DNA from: Paraburkholderia phenazinium
GTDB taxonomy: Bacteria > Pseudomonadota > Gammaproteobacteria > Burkholderiales > Burkholderiaceae
Assembly: GCF_900100735.1 (NCBI RefSeq)
Contig: NZ_FNCJ01000036.1
Location: 1-45,179 of the forward strand
Direction: 5' to 3'
Length of the DNA stretch: 45,179 nucleotides
Both the position numbers and the translations under genes were made by a program. The notes beneath the pieces were generated by a model that saw nothing but the letters and a program-made list of their open reading frames with translations, did no database searches and was not told the DNA's origin. Of the stretch, positions 8,351-17,575 are shown in pieces (within the stretch, counting starts at the first letter, position 1; every line of letters starts with the position of its first letter).

Positions 8351-11175
8351 GCGAGCACCTCCTGAATTTTTTGCGGGGTGACCGGAAGGTCAGTAAAACG
8401 GTGGCCGATCGCGTGTGCGATGCCGTTCACGATCGCGCCGACCACCGGGATCATCACCACTTCGGCGATACCCTTGGGCGGATCGGTTTCGGTCAACGGT
8501 GGCAGCACTTCGCCAGTCTGGGTCCAGACGGCGACGTCCTTGGCGCGCGGCAACTGGTAGCGGTTGAAGTTCCACGTACCGTTGCCGGGGCCATCTTCAT
8601 AGAGCGGCAGATACTCATGCAGCGCATGGCCGATGCCCATGGCGAGGCCGCCCTGCAATTGCCCCGACACGAGCTGCGGTGCAATCTGGTTACCGCACTC
8701 CATGATCGAGTGATGCGTGAGCAATTCGACCTTGCCGGTTGCTTCGTGCACCGCGAGTTCGACCAACGTGCCAACCGCGCTGTAATACGTAACCGCTGCG
8801 TTGTTACGTTGCACCGGCGGAATGAACACTCGCTGGCGATCGAGCACACGGTATTGATTCGGTGTGCTTTGCAGCTTCTTCTTGTCGGCGCTGGCGTTGT
8901 CGCCATAGCGCAGCGAGAGGCCATCGAGCGGCAGACGCTCGACGCTGCCGTCGATCTCGAACTCCGCTTCTGCCCACTGCCAGCGATTGAACACGTGCAC
9001 CGCTGCGCCCGTCACGAGTCCGAGCTCGTGCGCCTTCTTCGCGAGCTGTTCGAACGGCAGCGCTTCGAGCCCCGCCGCCGACAGCTTGCCTTCGACCCAG
9101 CGCGCGTCCTCGATGCGCACCGTCAACGGCGCGGCCTGGCCGCCGCCGATCCCCTGGCTCCAGATCGCCATCGCCGCCGGCCATAGCCCGTGGGTGAAGA
9201 CCACCCGCGCAGCCTCGCGCGTGCTGTGGGTGAAATAGAACGCGGAGTTGGTCGCACTCGACGGCGACGCGTAACCGGGCGACCAGCGCGGATTGGCCGA
9301 CAGCTTGTCCTGATCGGACTGCGACATCATGTACGGATCGCCGCTCGTGACGACCGGCAGGTCGGGCCAGTCGGTGACGGCGACACGCACCTCGGTGGCC
9401 GGCTTGCCGAGCCACTTCGCGACGGCGATCGCCTGCGAGGTCGACATGCCGGTGCCGATTTCGGCGGCCGTGTGATGCAGGCTGATCTTGCCGTCGGCAG
9501 TGAATTCGACCTTCGCCAGCGAGGTCTCCGCGCCCGTGCCGAAGTCCTTTTGCACGCAGGCGAAACCAACGCCATAGCGCTGGCCCGGATGCGCCGCTTC
9601 GAATGCAAGCTTCTTGCTGGCCCGGTTCACCCACAGCGGATGGGCCTTGGCCTTCTGCAAGACGTCGTCAACGCGAATCGCCCCGGCCGGTACCGCACCC
9701 TGGGTGTTTTTCATGCCCGAACGCAACGCGTTCTTCAGGCGAAAATCGATCGGATCGACGCCGAGTTGTGCGGCGATTTCGTCGATCATCATCTCGGTGG
9801 CCGCCATGCTCTGCAGCGTGCCGTAGCCGCGCGCGGAGCCGGCGTCGATCGCCCGCGAAGCGATGGCGACCGCCGACAGGTCGTTCTTCGGAAAGTAGTA
9901 GATCGACTGCGCCGCGGTTGCACCGACCATCGCCACCGAAGGCGAGAAGTTGCAGCGGCCGCCGCCGTTCGCTTCCATCGCGGCCTTGAACGATTGCAGC
10001 AGACCGGTTTTGCGGTCCACAGCGATCCGGTAGTTCATCTTGAACGCGTGCCGTTTGAGCGAAGTCTGGAACTGCTCATAGCGATCGTTGGCGAGGCGCA
10101 CCGGACGGCCGTCCGCGTACATGGCGGTGACGAGGCCATAGAACGGCACGTTGAAGTGATCCTTCGAGCCGTAACCGACCGTGTAGCACGGGTGTACGAA
10201 CAGGTTCTTCACCGGAAACGCGCACTTCGCGACCATGCCGGCCGCGCTTTCCACGACTTCCAGCGGCGCCTGGGTCGGCACCACCATATGCAGCGATTGC
10301 GTCGCCGCGTCATACCAGCAGTTCGCGTTGTCGGGCTCGAGCGCCGCGGTATCGATCGACTGCGTGTTGTACTCGCGTTCCATCACGAGCCAGTCCGCCG
10401 ACGGCTGATCGAGTTCCTGCTGGATCTGTCCAGCGTAGAACATGCCCTGCTCGTCGAGCTTGCCGTGCTCCTTGCCGTCCGGCCAGACCGGCTGGTGCTT
10501 GCGCATCATGCTCGGGAACACCGGCGCGTCTTTCAGACTCGAGAACGTGTCGTCGTCATAAGGCGTCTTGCCGCCCACCCGCACGAAGCGGAACGTGCCC
10601 CACGGATCGCGTTCGAGCGGGCCGGTCTCGGCGCCGTAGCGAATGATCTCGTCATGGAACTTGAGCTTGTCCTTGGCAAAGCGGAAGCGCGCGAAGTCGT
10701 GATAGATCAGGATCGCCACCGCCTGGCCCAGATACGCGGGCGTCTTGCCTGGCGGCAGCAGCATGTCGTCGCCATAGAAGGCGGGGAAAATCAGGCCGTC
10801 GCGCGTCAGATCGTCGGCGGTGACGATACGGTCCGGCTTCAGTTCGTCGCCGAGCAGTGTCAGGTCGAAGCCTTCGTAGAGGCGGTCGGCCTGGGTGGTG
10901 CGCAGAATGAAAGCGTGGGCCTGCTGGTTCGGCCAATGCGGCATGTCGGCTGCGCGGATGTCGCGTGCGAACACTTTCGCACCGGTCACCTTGGCGATGC
11001 CGTCGATGCGGAATTTGGCCTGCCCATTGGCCGCGTCCCATTGGACTGGCGTCAGAATCTTCTCTTCGAACAACGCAGCGAACGCACGGCTGCCTATCGG
11101 CGCGAGATACACCGAGACACCCGCAATCACGCTGGCCTTCAGAAAACTGCGACGCGAAAGGTCGAGTTTCCCCAT
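8347..11175 (-). CDS. Molybdopterin-binding catalytic subunit, Tat-exported aldehyde oxidase / IorB-like
   Basis: 942 residues of the xanthine dehydrogenase/aldehyde oxidase superfamily, closest in layout to the isoquinoline 1-oxidoreductase beta type. The N-terminus has a Tat signal, SRRSFLK, followed by a hydrophobic stretch ending in SRAFA, so the enzyme works in the periplasm. AGGAG lies 6 nt before the ATG. Together with the 2Fe-2S and cytochrome c genes it resembles the three-subunit aldehyde dehydrogenases of acetic acid bacteria (AldFGH). The substrate cannot be read from the sequence; an aldehyde or N-heterocycle is likely. No cofactor-insertion chaperone of the XdhC type is in the window. 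Confidence 0.92.
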   Translation of the reverse strand: MGKLDLSRRSFLKASVIAGVSVYLAPIGSRAFAALFEEKILTPVQWDAANGQAKFRIDGIAKVTGAKVFARDIRAADMPHWPNQQAHAFILRTTQADRLYEGFDLTLLGDELKPDRIVTADDLTRDGLIFPAFYGDDMLLPPGKTPAYLGQAVAILIYHDFARFRFAKDKLKFHDEIIRYGAETGPLERDPWGTFRFVRVGGKTPYDDDTFSSLKDAPVFPSMMRKHQPVWPDGKEHGKLDEQGMFYAGQIQQELDQPSADWLVMEREYNTQSIDTAALEPDNANCWYDAATQSLHMVVPTQAPLEVVESAAGMVAKCAFPVKNLFVHPCYTVGYGSKDHFNVPFYGLVTAMYADGRPVRLANDRYEQFQTSLKRHAFKMNYRIAVDRKTGLLQSFKAAMEANGGGRCNFSPSVAMVGATAAQSIYYFPKNDLSAVAIASRAIDAGSARGYGTLQSMAATEMMIDEIAAQLGVDPIDFRLKNALRSGMKNTQGAVPAGAIRVDDVLQKAKAHPLWVNRASKKLAFEAAHPGQRYGVGFACVQKDFGTGAETSLAKVEFTADGKISLHHTAAEIGTGMSTSQAIAVAKWLGKPATEVRVAVTDWPDLPVVTSGDPYMMSQSDQDKLSANPRWSPGYASPSSATNSAFYFTHSTREAARVVFTHGLWPAAMAIWSQGIGGGQAAPLTVRIEDARWVEGKLSAAGLEALPFEQLAKKAHELGLVTGAAVHVFNRWQWAEAEFEIDGSVERLPLDGLSLRYGDNASADKKKLQSTPNQYRVLDRQRVFIPPVQRNNAAVTYYSAVGTLVELAVHEATGKVELLTHHSIMECGNQIAPQLVSGQLQGGLAMGIGHALHEYLPLYEDGPGNGTWNFNRYQLPRAKDVAVWTQTGEVLPPLTETDPPKGIAEVVMIPVVGAIVNGIAHAIGHRFTDLPVTPQKIQEVLA

Positions 11176-11478
11176 GGACTTCTCCTTTAGTGAACGACAA
11201 CGGCAACTTCAGGGGGACGCACGGTAGCGCGCGAGTCCGGCGCCAGCCGACGCACGCGAGCGGGCTTGCACGGGAGGCGCAAGCCGTCGACGCCAGACAA
11301 CATCGGAAATCAAGCGATCCCGGCCACGTGGGTCCGGGCGTACCGGCGACGTGCGACGGCCGGAACACCGGCACCGCCGCAGTCGATCTGATGAGTTCTG
11401 TACCGCGCGCGAACTCTGCTTGAACTGCCCTTGAACGTCCTGAAACTGCCAAATCCCTGCCCTACCAACGGGCAAACC

Positions 11479-11493
11479 GCGCGATTATCGCGC
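11479..11493. promoter_or_regulatory. 15-bp palindrome upstream of the hydroxylase operon
   Basis: Perfect GCGCGAT / ATCGCGC arms about a single central T, 304 bp before the large-subunit start codon. It could be a regulator-binding site, but GC-rich palindromes of this length also occur by chance. Confidence 0.25.
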
Positions 11494-11814
11494 TGTTAGA
11501 CAGGAAAAGCGTAACTTTTTGTCCTATATAGATCAGATAACGAATTTGATATAGAGCGGGATATTTTGGGGTACTGATTGACGTGTGTGCTTCGCATCGC
11601 GCCCCTCGGATCAACCACGTTCTATTGTCAAGGCCAATTCGCAATTATATTGTAATATTCCAAAGCTCAACAGCAACCTGACCGACGCAAGCAGCGCGAA
11701 GATCAGCTCGCAATGAGCCACGCATAAATGCCGCCAGACGGGCCTGAGCGACCGTTCCGATCCGGCGGAACATCCACCCCAACCCGCTGCCTCACAACTT
11801 TCAATTGCAAACGT

Positions 11815-11836
11815 GTACAAATGCATACATTTGTAC
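11815..11836. promoter_or_regulatory. Palindromic operator over the promoter of the flotillin/PspA operon
   Basis: Perfect 9-bp arms, GTACAAATG and CATTTGTAC, around CATA, ending 39 bp before the first ATG of the operon. A -10-like TACTAT (11834-11839) overlaps the right arm, so a protein bound here would block transcription. The first gene encodes a ribbon-helix-helix-like protein, which makes autorepression the simplest reading. Confidence 0.65.
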
Positions 11837-11875
11837 TATGCTGACTTTCAGCGAATCCGAAACAGGTGCTGTGTC

Positions 11876-12370
11876 ATGCAAACCGTATCCGTGCGCATTC
11901 CCGAAGATGACCTCGCGTGGCTGTCGAGCCTGCAATTGCAAGGCGCCACCAGCCCGAGCGACAAGATCCGCGCGTTGATCGCGGACGCCCAGCGCCGCGC
12001 CAACGGCGAGAACGATTTCGTCAGTTGCGTGGCGTTGCTGCGTGAGCAGGTGCGACCGTTGCTCGAGGCCACCCAGGCCTATGAGCACGCTACGCACAGC
12101 CACTCCGAAATCGTCACGCTGCTGGCCACCCAATTGCCGGAGCTGATGGCAAGCCTCGTCACCGCGTTGCCGGAAGGCAAACGCGTCGCCGAGGTGGCGC
12201 GCGAGATCGAGGCACGCCTCACCGCCAAGGCCATGCGCATGTTGCTAGGCCTATTGCGGCTCACCGTCACGCAACGGCCGCCCACCTACGACCCTACGGT
12301 CTTGAATCCTTATGTGGCGGAGTTGCAGGAGCTCGCCCAGCTTATCCAGCTGGCGCGACCGCCCGCCTGA
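11876..12370 (+). CDS. Ribbon-helix-helix-like protein, candidate regulator of the flotillin operon
   Basis: 164 residues, not a named family that I recognise. The first 40 residues have the pattern of a ribbon-helix-helix DNA-binding fold: a strand TVSVRIP, a helix EDDLAWLSSLQ, a turn, and a helix starting SPSDKIRALIADAQRR. The rest is predicted helical, with acidic and Leu-rich stretches and no membrane segment. It is first in a same-strand run with pspA-, yqiJ- and yqiK-like genes, 60 bp before the second gene, and a 22-bp palindrome lies in its promoter. Inference: an autoregulator, or a cytosolic partner whose C-terminal half senses PspA or flotillin. Confidence 0.7.
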   Translation: MQTVSVRIPEDDLAWLSSLQLQGATSPSDKIRALIADAQRRANGENDFVSCVALLREQVRPLLEATQAYEHATHSHSEIVTLLATQLPELMASLVTALPEGKRVAEVAREIEARLTAKAMRMLLGLLRLTVTQRPPTYDPTVLNPYVAELQELAQLIQLARPPA

Positions 12371-12430
12371 CGGGTCAACCGTGCACCTCATCGCAGCAGC
12401 ACCCTTTCGTACCCTCCAGGAGTTAGCATC

Positions 12431-13129
12431 ATGACGACAGAAAGTCTGGGTAACCGCGTCAAGCGTTTGCTCACGGCCAACGTGCATGCGCTGGTCAGTT
12501 CGCTCGAAAGCCGTACACCGCAAGCCGTACTGGAACAATACCTGCGCGAATTCGACGAAGTCCTTGCCCAGGCGCGCATCGAACTGGGCCGGCACGAAGC
12601 CGCGCGGCATCAGGCCACCAAGGCCATCACCCGCGTCAACAATGAAATCGAACGCCTGAACGAGCTTATCGCCACGGCCCTCGCGCAAGGCGACGAGGCG
12701 GCCACGCATGCCGGCGCCGAACGTCAGATCGATCTGGAGGACCAGCTCGGCACGCTCAACCAGGCGCTGCAGGAAGCCATCGAACATGCCAGTGCGGCCG
12801 AATCGGACCTGCTCGGCCTGCGCGCGAAACGCGCCGAGATGGAGCAGGCGCTCGCCGAAATGATCGCCGCGCGCAACGTGGCGCAGCGCGCGAGCAGCGT
12901 CGACGGCGTCTCGGGTGCCGCGGCCGGGATTCGTGCCGAACAACTCGAGCAAGGTTTCAATCGCACCATGACGGGCGCCACTGGCCTCGCGGGCTTGCAT
13001 ACCAGCGCGGGCAGTGCCGATCCTTCCTTGCTGAGGCGTCTCGAGACGATGCACAAGGAACAGCGCATCAGCGAACGCGTCGCGCGTCTGAAAGCGGCGA
13101 GCGACAGACCGGTCGGCGAAAACTCCTGA
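12431..13129 (+). CDS. PspA/IM30 family protein
   Basis: 232 residues, almost entirely helical with long coiled coils (about residues 25-145), as in PspA/IM30/Vipp1, the ESCRT-III-like proteins that coat and repair the cytoplasmic membrane under stress. The segment LEQYLREFDEVLAQARIELG fits the family start. A Gly/Ala-rich break (about 157-195) separates a last short helix, LLRRLETMHKEQRISERVARLK. CCAGGAG lies 8 nt before the ATG. There is no pspF or pspBC nearby, so control differs from the E. coli Psp response; the partners here are the YqiJ and flotillin genes. Confidence 0.85.
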   Translation: MTTESLGNRVKRLLTANVHALVSSLESRTPQAVLEQYLREFDEVLAQARIELGRHEAARHQATKAITRVNNEIERLNELIATALAQGDEAATHAGAERQIDLEDQLGTLNQALQEAIEHASAAESDLLGLRAKRAEMEQALAEMIAARNVAQRASSVDGVSGAAAGIRAEQLEQGFNRTMTGATGLAGLHTSAGSADPSLLRRLETMHKEQRISERVARLKAASDRPVGENS

Positions 13130-13160
13130 CCTACCCATTCATTCGGGGAAAAAAACAACA

Positions 13161-13817
13161 ATGACTCCGCTTCTGCTACCGGGGAATGCCCCCTTTGTAG
13201 CCGCGATCGGCCTGATGATCGCCATCGGCGCGCTCGAAGGCGTCACGCTGCTGTTCGGCCTGAGCGTCACCGAACACGCCGGCAGTATGCTCGTCAGCCA
13301 CTTCGGCATCGACCACTCGGGCACGGGGGCCGATACCGGCGTCGTCGGCCAGGTGCTGGGCTGGCTGCATCTCGGCCGCGTGCCGCTCCTGATCCTGCTG
13401 ATTCTGTTCCTGCTCGGCTTCGCGATTGTCGGCTTGCTGCTGCAATCGCTGCTCCATGCGCTTGCGGGCTTCATGCTGCCGCCAGCCGTGGCGGCCGTCA
13501 TCGCTGCGTTGGGCGCACTGCCGTTCGTGCGGCAAACCGGCGGGCTCGCGGGCCGCTATCTGCCGCAAAACGAAACGTCGGCACTGTCGGAAGAGGATTT
13601 TATCGGCCGTACTGCCCAGATCGTCACGGGCGAGGCATCGCCTGGCAATCCTGCCGAAGCGCGGCTCGTCGACGAATACGGTCAGCCGCACTACTTGCGC
13701 ATCGAACCGGACGACGCCGAGGTGCGTTTTGCGCGTGGCTCGACTGTGCTGATCGTCTCACGTGTCTCCGGATCGCTGTATCGCGCGATCGCCAATCCAC
13801 GTCCGGATCTGCTGTAG
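13161..13817 (+). CDS. yqiJ: YqiJ-type membrane protein with C-terminal OB fold (NfeD-like)
   Basis: 218 residues. Three membrane segments are visible, at about 12-34, 74-97 and 101-121. A soluble C-terminal domain (about 145-215) starts at FIGRTAQIVTGEASPGNPAEA and has the alternating strands of the OB fold found in YqiJ and NfeD proteins. These are the usual partners of bacterial flotillins and are thought to organise membrane microdomains. It starts 31 bp after the PspA gene and ends 90 bp before the flotillin. The ribosome site is weak (GGGGAAAAA), so some coupling to the upstream gene is likely. Confidence 0.85.
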   Translation: MTPLLLPGNAPFVAAIGLMIAIGALEGVTLLFGLSVTEHAGSMLVSHFGIDHSGTGADTGVVGQVLGWLHLGRVPLLILLILFLLGFAIVGLLLQSLLHALAGFMLPPAVAAVIAALGALPFVRQTGGLAGRYLPQNETSALSEEDFIGRTAQIVTGEASPGNPAEARLVDEYGQPHYLRIEPDDAEVRFARGSTVLIVSRVSGSLYRAIANPRPDLL

Positions 13818-13907
13818 CGGGTTCACCTGCAGGGTCGCCGGCGCAACCAATGCGCGGCGCCCGTAGTTTTGTCATGCCGTTTCATTTCATGGGAGTTGAG
13901 GAACAAC

Positions 13908-15722
13908 ATGGATGCCATATTTTTCTGGGGTGCCACCGGTCTCGCAGTGGTGATAGGTTTGTCGGTGATCGGCCTGATCTTTGCGCGGCTCTACGTGCGC
14001 GCATCGGCGGAGCGGGCTTTTGTGCGTACCGGCCTCGGTGGGCAGAAGGTCATCATGAGCGGCGGCGCGGTCGTGCTGCCGGTGTTTCATGAGGTCGTCC
14101 CCATCAACATGAACACCTTGAAGCTCGAAGTCAGCCGCTCCTCGCGCGACAGCCTGATTACCAAGGATCGCATGCGCGTCGACGTGGTGGTGGCGTTTTT
14201 CGTACGCGTGAAGCCCACTGCGGAAGGCGTCGCCACCGCCGCGCAAACGCTCGGCCAGCGTACGAACGCGCCGGAAGACCTGCGCGCGCTGGTCGACGAC
14301 AAGTTCGTCGACGCGCTGCGCTCCACCGCCGCGCAGATGACCATGCAGGACCTGCAGGACGCCCGCGAGAACTTCGTTCAGGGCGTGCAGAACACCGTTG
14401 CCGAAGACCTGACCAAGAACGGTCTGGAACTGGAAAGCGTGTCGCTGACCAACTTCAATCAGACCTCGAAGGAATTCTTCGACCCGAACAACGCGTTCGA
14501 CGCCGAAGGCCTGACCAAGCTCACTCAGGAAACCGAGCGCCGCCGCAAGGAGCGCAACGAAGTCGAGCAGGATACCGAAGTATCGGTGCGCGAGAAAAAC
14601 CGCGATGCGCTCGCCAAGAAACTGGCCATCGAGCAGCAGGAATCGTTCATGAAGCTCGAGCAGGAACAGCAGGTGAAGACCCGCACGGCCGAACAGAGCG
14701 CGCGGATCGCCGCCTATGAAGCCGAGCGCCACCAGGAAGCCGAGCAAAGCCGGATTGCCGCGGAGCGTCAGGTGCAGGAATCGGAAATCCAGCGTGAACA
14801 GGCGGTGCGCACGCGCAAGGTGGAAGCCGAGCGCGAAGTGCGCGTGAAGGAGATCGAGCAGACCAAGGTGACGCAGATGGCCGCGATCGAACAGGCCAAG
14901 GTCACCGAAATCGCCGCCCAGGACAAGGCAATTGTGATTGCCTCGAAATCGGAAGCGCAATCGCAGGCTCAGGCGCGCGCCAACGAGGCGCTTGCTGAAG
15001 CGGTGAAAGCCGAGCAGTTGGTGGAAACCACTCGCCGCACCGCGGAAGCCGATCGCTCCAAACAGGTCGCGCTGATCGAGGCCGCCCAGCAGGCCGAAAC
15101 CGCCGCCGTGCACGTGACCACCCAGGCGCGTGCCGAACGCGAGGCGGCGCAGATGCAGGCCACCGCGATCGTCGAGCTGGCCGAAGCAGCCCGCAAGAAG
15201 GGGCTCGCCGAGGCCGAGGCGCAACGGGCGCTCAACGACGCCATCAACGCGCTGTCGTCCGACCAGACCAGCCTCAAGTTCAAGCTGGCGCTGTTGCAGG
15301 CGCTGCCGGGCGTAATCCAGCAGACGGTCGAGCCGATGAAGGCGATCGACGGCATCAAGATCATTCAGGTCGACGGTCTCAATCGCAACGGCGCCGGCAG
15401 CAACGGTGTGGATGGCGGTGCGGGTGGCGGTTCCGGTCACAACGGCACGAACCTCGCCGAGCAGGCCATGTCCGCGGCCCTCGCCTATCGCGCGCACGCC
15501 CCGCTGATCGACTCGTTGCTCAACGAAGTCGGCCTTTCCGGCGGTTCGTTGCAAGGACTGGTTCCGGGCCTGGCGGCGACGGGCGCGGCTGCAGCGGCGG
15601 TTGAATCAGCAACTCACCCGGCAACGCCGGCTATCACGCAGCACGCCGAAGCGCCCCACGCGCTGACCGGCACGCCGGCCAACGGCGCCGCCGACCACGA
15701 GCGCGGCTACGGCCCGCGCTAA
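13908..15722 (+). CDS. yqiK: Flotillin family protein, YqiK-type
   Basis: 604 residues. I start at ATG 13908 (GAGG 6 nt before it), which puts the single N-terminal membrane anchor (about 3-27) at the front. An SPFH/PHB domain follows (about 30-210), with GLGGQKVIMSGGAVVLPVFHE and LTNFNQTSKEFFDPNNAFD. Then comes a long Glu/Ala/Gln/Arg-rich coiled coil (about 215-465), which drives oligomerisation. The C-terminal 110 residues are Gly- and Ala-rich (GAGSNGVDGGAGGGSG) with no known domain. Flotillins scaffold ordered membrane patches. Last gene of the operon, followed by a terminator. Confidence 0.93.
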   Translation: MDAIFFWGATGLAVVIGLSVIGLIFARLYVRASAERAFVRTGLGGQKVIMSGGAVVLPVFHEVVPINMNTLKLEVSRSSRDSLITKDRMRVDVVVAFFVRVKPTAEGVATAAQTLGQRTNAPEDLRALVDDKFVDALRSTAAQMTMQDLQDARENFVQGVQNTVAEDLTKNGLELESVSLTNFNQTSKEFFDPNNAFDAEGLTKLTQETERRRKERNEVEQDTEVSVREKNRDALAKKLAIEQQESFMKLEQEQQVKTRTAEQSARIAAYEAERHQEAEQSRIAAERQVQESEIQREQAVRTRKVEAEREVRVKEIEQTKVTQMAAIEQAKVTEIAAQDKAIVIASKSEAQSQAQARANEALAEAVKAEQLVETTRRTAEADRSKQVALIEAAQQAETAAVHVTTQARAEREAAQMQATAIVELAEAARKKGLAEAEAQRALNDAINALSSDQTSLKFKLALLQALPGVIQQTVEPMKAIDGIKIIQVDGLNRNGAGSNGVDGGAGGGSGHNGTNLAEQAMSAALAYRAHAPLIDSLLNEVGLSGGSLQGLVPGLAATGAAAAAVESATHPATPAITQHAEAPHALTGTPANGAADHERGYGPR

Positions 15723-15759
15723 TAGCGCTAAGTCGAACCAGCGTCCTCGTCTGAACGCA

Positions 15760-15797
15760 AAATGGCCTCGTGAACCCAAAGGTTCACGAGGCCATTT
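15760..15797. terminator. Bidirectional terminator between flotillin and porin genes
   Basis: Perfect 17-bp arms (15760-15776 and 15781-15797) with a 4-nt CAAA loop. The arms end in AAA and TTT, so both strands get a short T tract. It separates the convergent flotillin operon and porin. Confidence 0.85.
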
Positions 15798-15847
15798 GCC
15801 TTTCCATGCCGCGCGGTGCAACGCGACTTGACGAAGGCGCCGTTCAT

Positions 15848-17002
15848 TCAGAACTTGTGACGGATCGCCGCGCGCACCGCGAACTGGTTCGACGATGACG
15901 ACGCGCCGGCCGATCCCGGGATATAAGCGTCATCGAGCACAGTATCGGTCTTGTCGCCGGCCACCTTCTGATACGCCGCCTGGAAGTAGAAGTCCGTGCG
16001 CTTGGACAGGTTGTAGTCGGCCATCAGCCCGAACGTGTGATATTTCGGGTTTTCATTGCCCGAGGTAGCATCCATGGTGGCCGCGGTATAGACATACTGC
16101 ACGCCTACGAAGAAGGCCGGCGTGAACTGATACTTGCCGTTCACCTCGAAGTTCTGGAACTTGATCGCCGTCACCGAGCCGCCGTTGGGAGCTGTGATCG
16201 AACCGACATACGCCGAGGTATCGGTCGCGGCCGGTTCGCCGACGTTCGTGTTCGTATAGACGAAGCCAAGCGTCGCCGCGCCGAACGTGTAGTTGACCCC
16301 GCCGCCGAAAATACGCAGCCGCTCGGAGATAAAATTGGCGTCATCGGTCGCAATCGCGCCGTTGGTCGTCAGGCCGGGATTATCGGCCTGCAGGTAAGCG
16401 CCGGTCACCAGCAAGCCGCCGTTCGTGTACTGGCCGCCCAGGCTGTACTGCCGGTTGTTGGCGAAGTTGGTGTCGTTGCTGAAACTGTAGGTGCCGCCGA
16501 ACTGCAGGCCCGCAAAGTCGGGGCTCGCGTATTTGATCGTGTTGTTGACGCGAAACGAGTTGTCGGTGTTGTCGTTGTCGTAGGGGTGCGAAAGGAGGTA
16601 GCCGCCCCAGTTGCCGTTAGCCGTGGCCTGCGCGAGATAGTCGACCACCGAGTCGTACTGCCGGCCAAGCGTCACCGTGCCGTAGTTGGCCGCCGTCAAA
16701 CCGACAAACGCCTGACGGCCGAACATGCGCCCACCCTGTCCGAGCGCCCCGCTGTTCACATCGAAACCGTTTTCGAGGTCGAAGATCGCTTTCAGGCCGC
16801 TGCCGAGATCTTCGGAACCCTTGAGGCCCCAGCGGCTGCCTTGCGCGTAGCCGCTCTCTAGCTGGTAGGCGGACTTGTCGCCCGCATTGCTGGTGTAGTT
16901 GATCCCCTCGTCGATCACCCCGTACAGCGTGATGCTGCTCTGTGCAAACACAGGCAGAGCGAAGGCTGCGCTCACAGCCAACGCGATCATGTTCTTTTTC
17001 AT
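15848..17002 (-). CDS. Outer-membrane porin (Burkholderia OmpC/Gram-negative porin type)
   Basis: 384 residues. A Sec signal ends near ALPVFA, the mature protein begins QSSITLYGVIDEGINY, and the last residue is Phe (IRHKF), as needed for the Bam machinery. The loop signature RWGLKGSEDLGSGLKAIFDL and FGRQAFVGL are typical of 16-strand trimeric porins of this order. GGGAG lies before the ATG. It is a single gene, with a 570-bp upstream gap and a shared terminator on its 3' side. Substrate unknown. Confidence 0.95.
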   Translation of the reverse strand: MKKNMIALAVSAAFALPVFAQSSITLYGVIDEGINYTSNAGDKSAYQLESGYAQGSRWGLKGSEDLGSGLKAIFDLENGFDVNSGALGQGGRMFGRQAFVGLTAANYGTVTLGRQYDSVVDYLAQATANGNWGGYLLSHPYDNDNTDNSFRVNNTIKYASPDFAGLQFGGTYSFSNDTNFANNRQYSLGGQYTNGGLLVTGAYLQADNPGLTTNGAIATDDANFISERLRIFGGGVNYTFGAATLGFVYTNTNVGEPAATDTSAYVGSITAPNGGSVTAIKFQNFEVNGKYQFTPAFFVGVQYVYTAATMDATSGNENPKYHTFGLMADYNLSKRTDFYFQAAYQKVAGDKTDTVLDDAYIPGSAGASSSSNQFAVRAAIRHKF

Positions 17003-17575
17003 GAAGATCTCCCGAATCTCTAGTCATTAGCCAAGGGCTAGCCAACTTTGAGAAAGCTCTTCTTGTTTTTTCAGCATTAACTACATTTGGGCTCTAACGA
17101 TCACGAGTGGTGAAAACGATGCTTGCACACCGATAGTAGGCCGTCCATCGGGACAAGTTAGGCCCTCGCAAATCGTTGCTAAATGCCCACGCGCGTGCAT
17201 TCCCATATTGCGCAATTTGACAGTTAGCGCTTGGCGTAACACAGCGGTGATCTGGGTGAATGCCCATCGCCGGGCCGCCCCGCAGCCCTTGCACGGACGG
17301 TCTGCGGCAATCCGTCAACCCGCGTCATGCCCCCTTGGCGCACACCTTTTCGTAATTACATGAAATAATTCCGAAAGAAATGTCGCCCTGCCGGCCGAAC
17401 TCGCTTCGCTGCCGCGGGTCTGCTTTTACTGCTCCGCGAACAATCGGTCAGTTCGCTCATACGGCAACGCGCCGCCGCTACCGGCCGCCGCGCTGCCAGC
17501 GCTCCCCCAAGCCCAGTGCAGACACGCCGCGCTCAAACGGCGCGCGTTTGCATCGGGTTGTTTCGGTAATACGCA
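17003..17575. other. 573-bp gap between divergent porin and OpgC-like genes
   Basis: No supported gene. The side next to the porin (17003-17100) is AT-rich and should contain its promoter and leader. A direct repeat of GGCTA lies close to the porin start on the minus strand. The part before the OpgC-like gene is GC-rich, with an AT-rich patch at 17350-17380. No clear sigma-70 boxes at good spacing. Confidence 0.4.

Larger units (their letters stand above)
11176..11875. other. 700-bp gap between divergent operons
   Basis: No supported gene. The half next to the hydroxylase operon is GC-rich with no coding signature. From about 11500 to 11670 it is clearly AT-rich and probably holds the minus-strand promoter. 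A 15-bp palindrome (GCGCGAT-T-ATCGCGC, 11479-11493) lies between. The right end holds the operator and promoter of the flotillin operon. Confidence 0.5.

Noticed and set aside
8371..11190. Long open frames (271 and 666 codons) on the plus strand opposite the hydroxylase large subunit
   Set aside because: They are antisense to a gene with clear family motifs, are Arg/His-rich without domains, and arise from GC-rich wobble bias.
13887..15554. 555-codon frame antisense to the flotillin gene
   Set aside because: Leu/Gly/His-rich mirror of the flotillin coiled coil; not a real protein.
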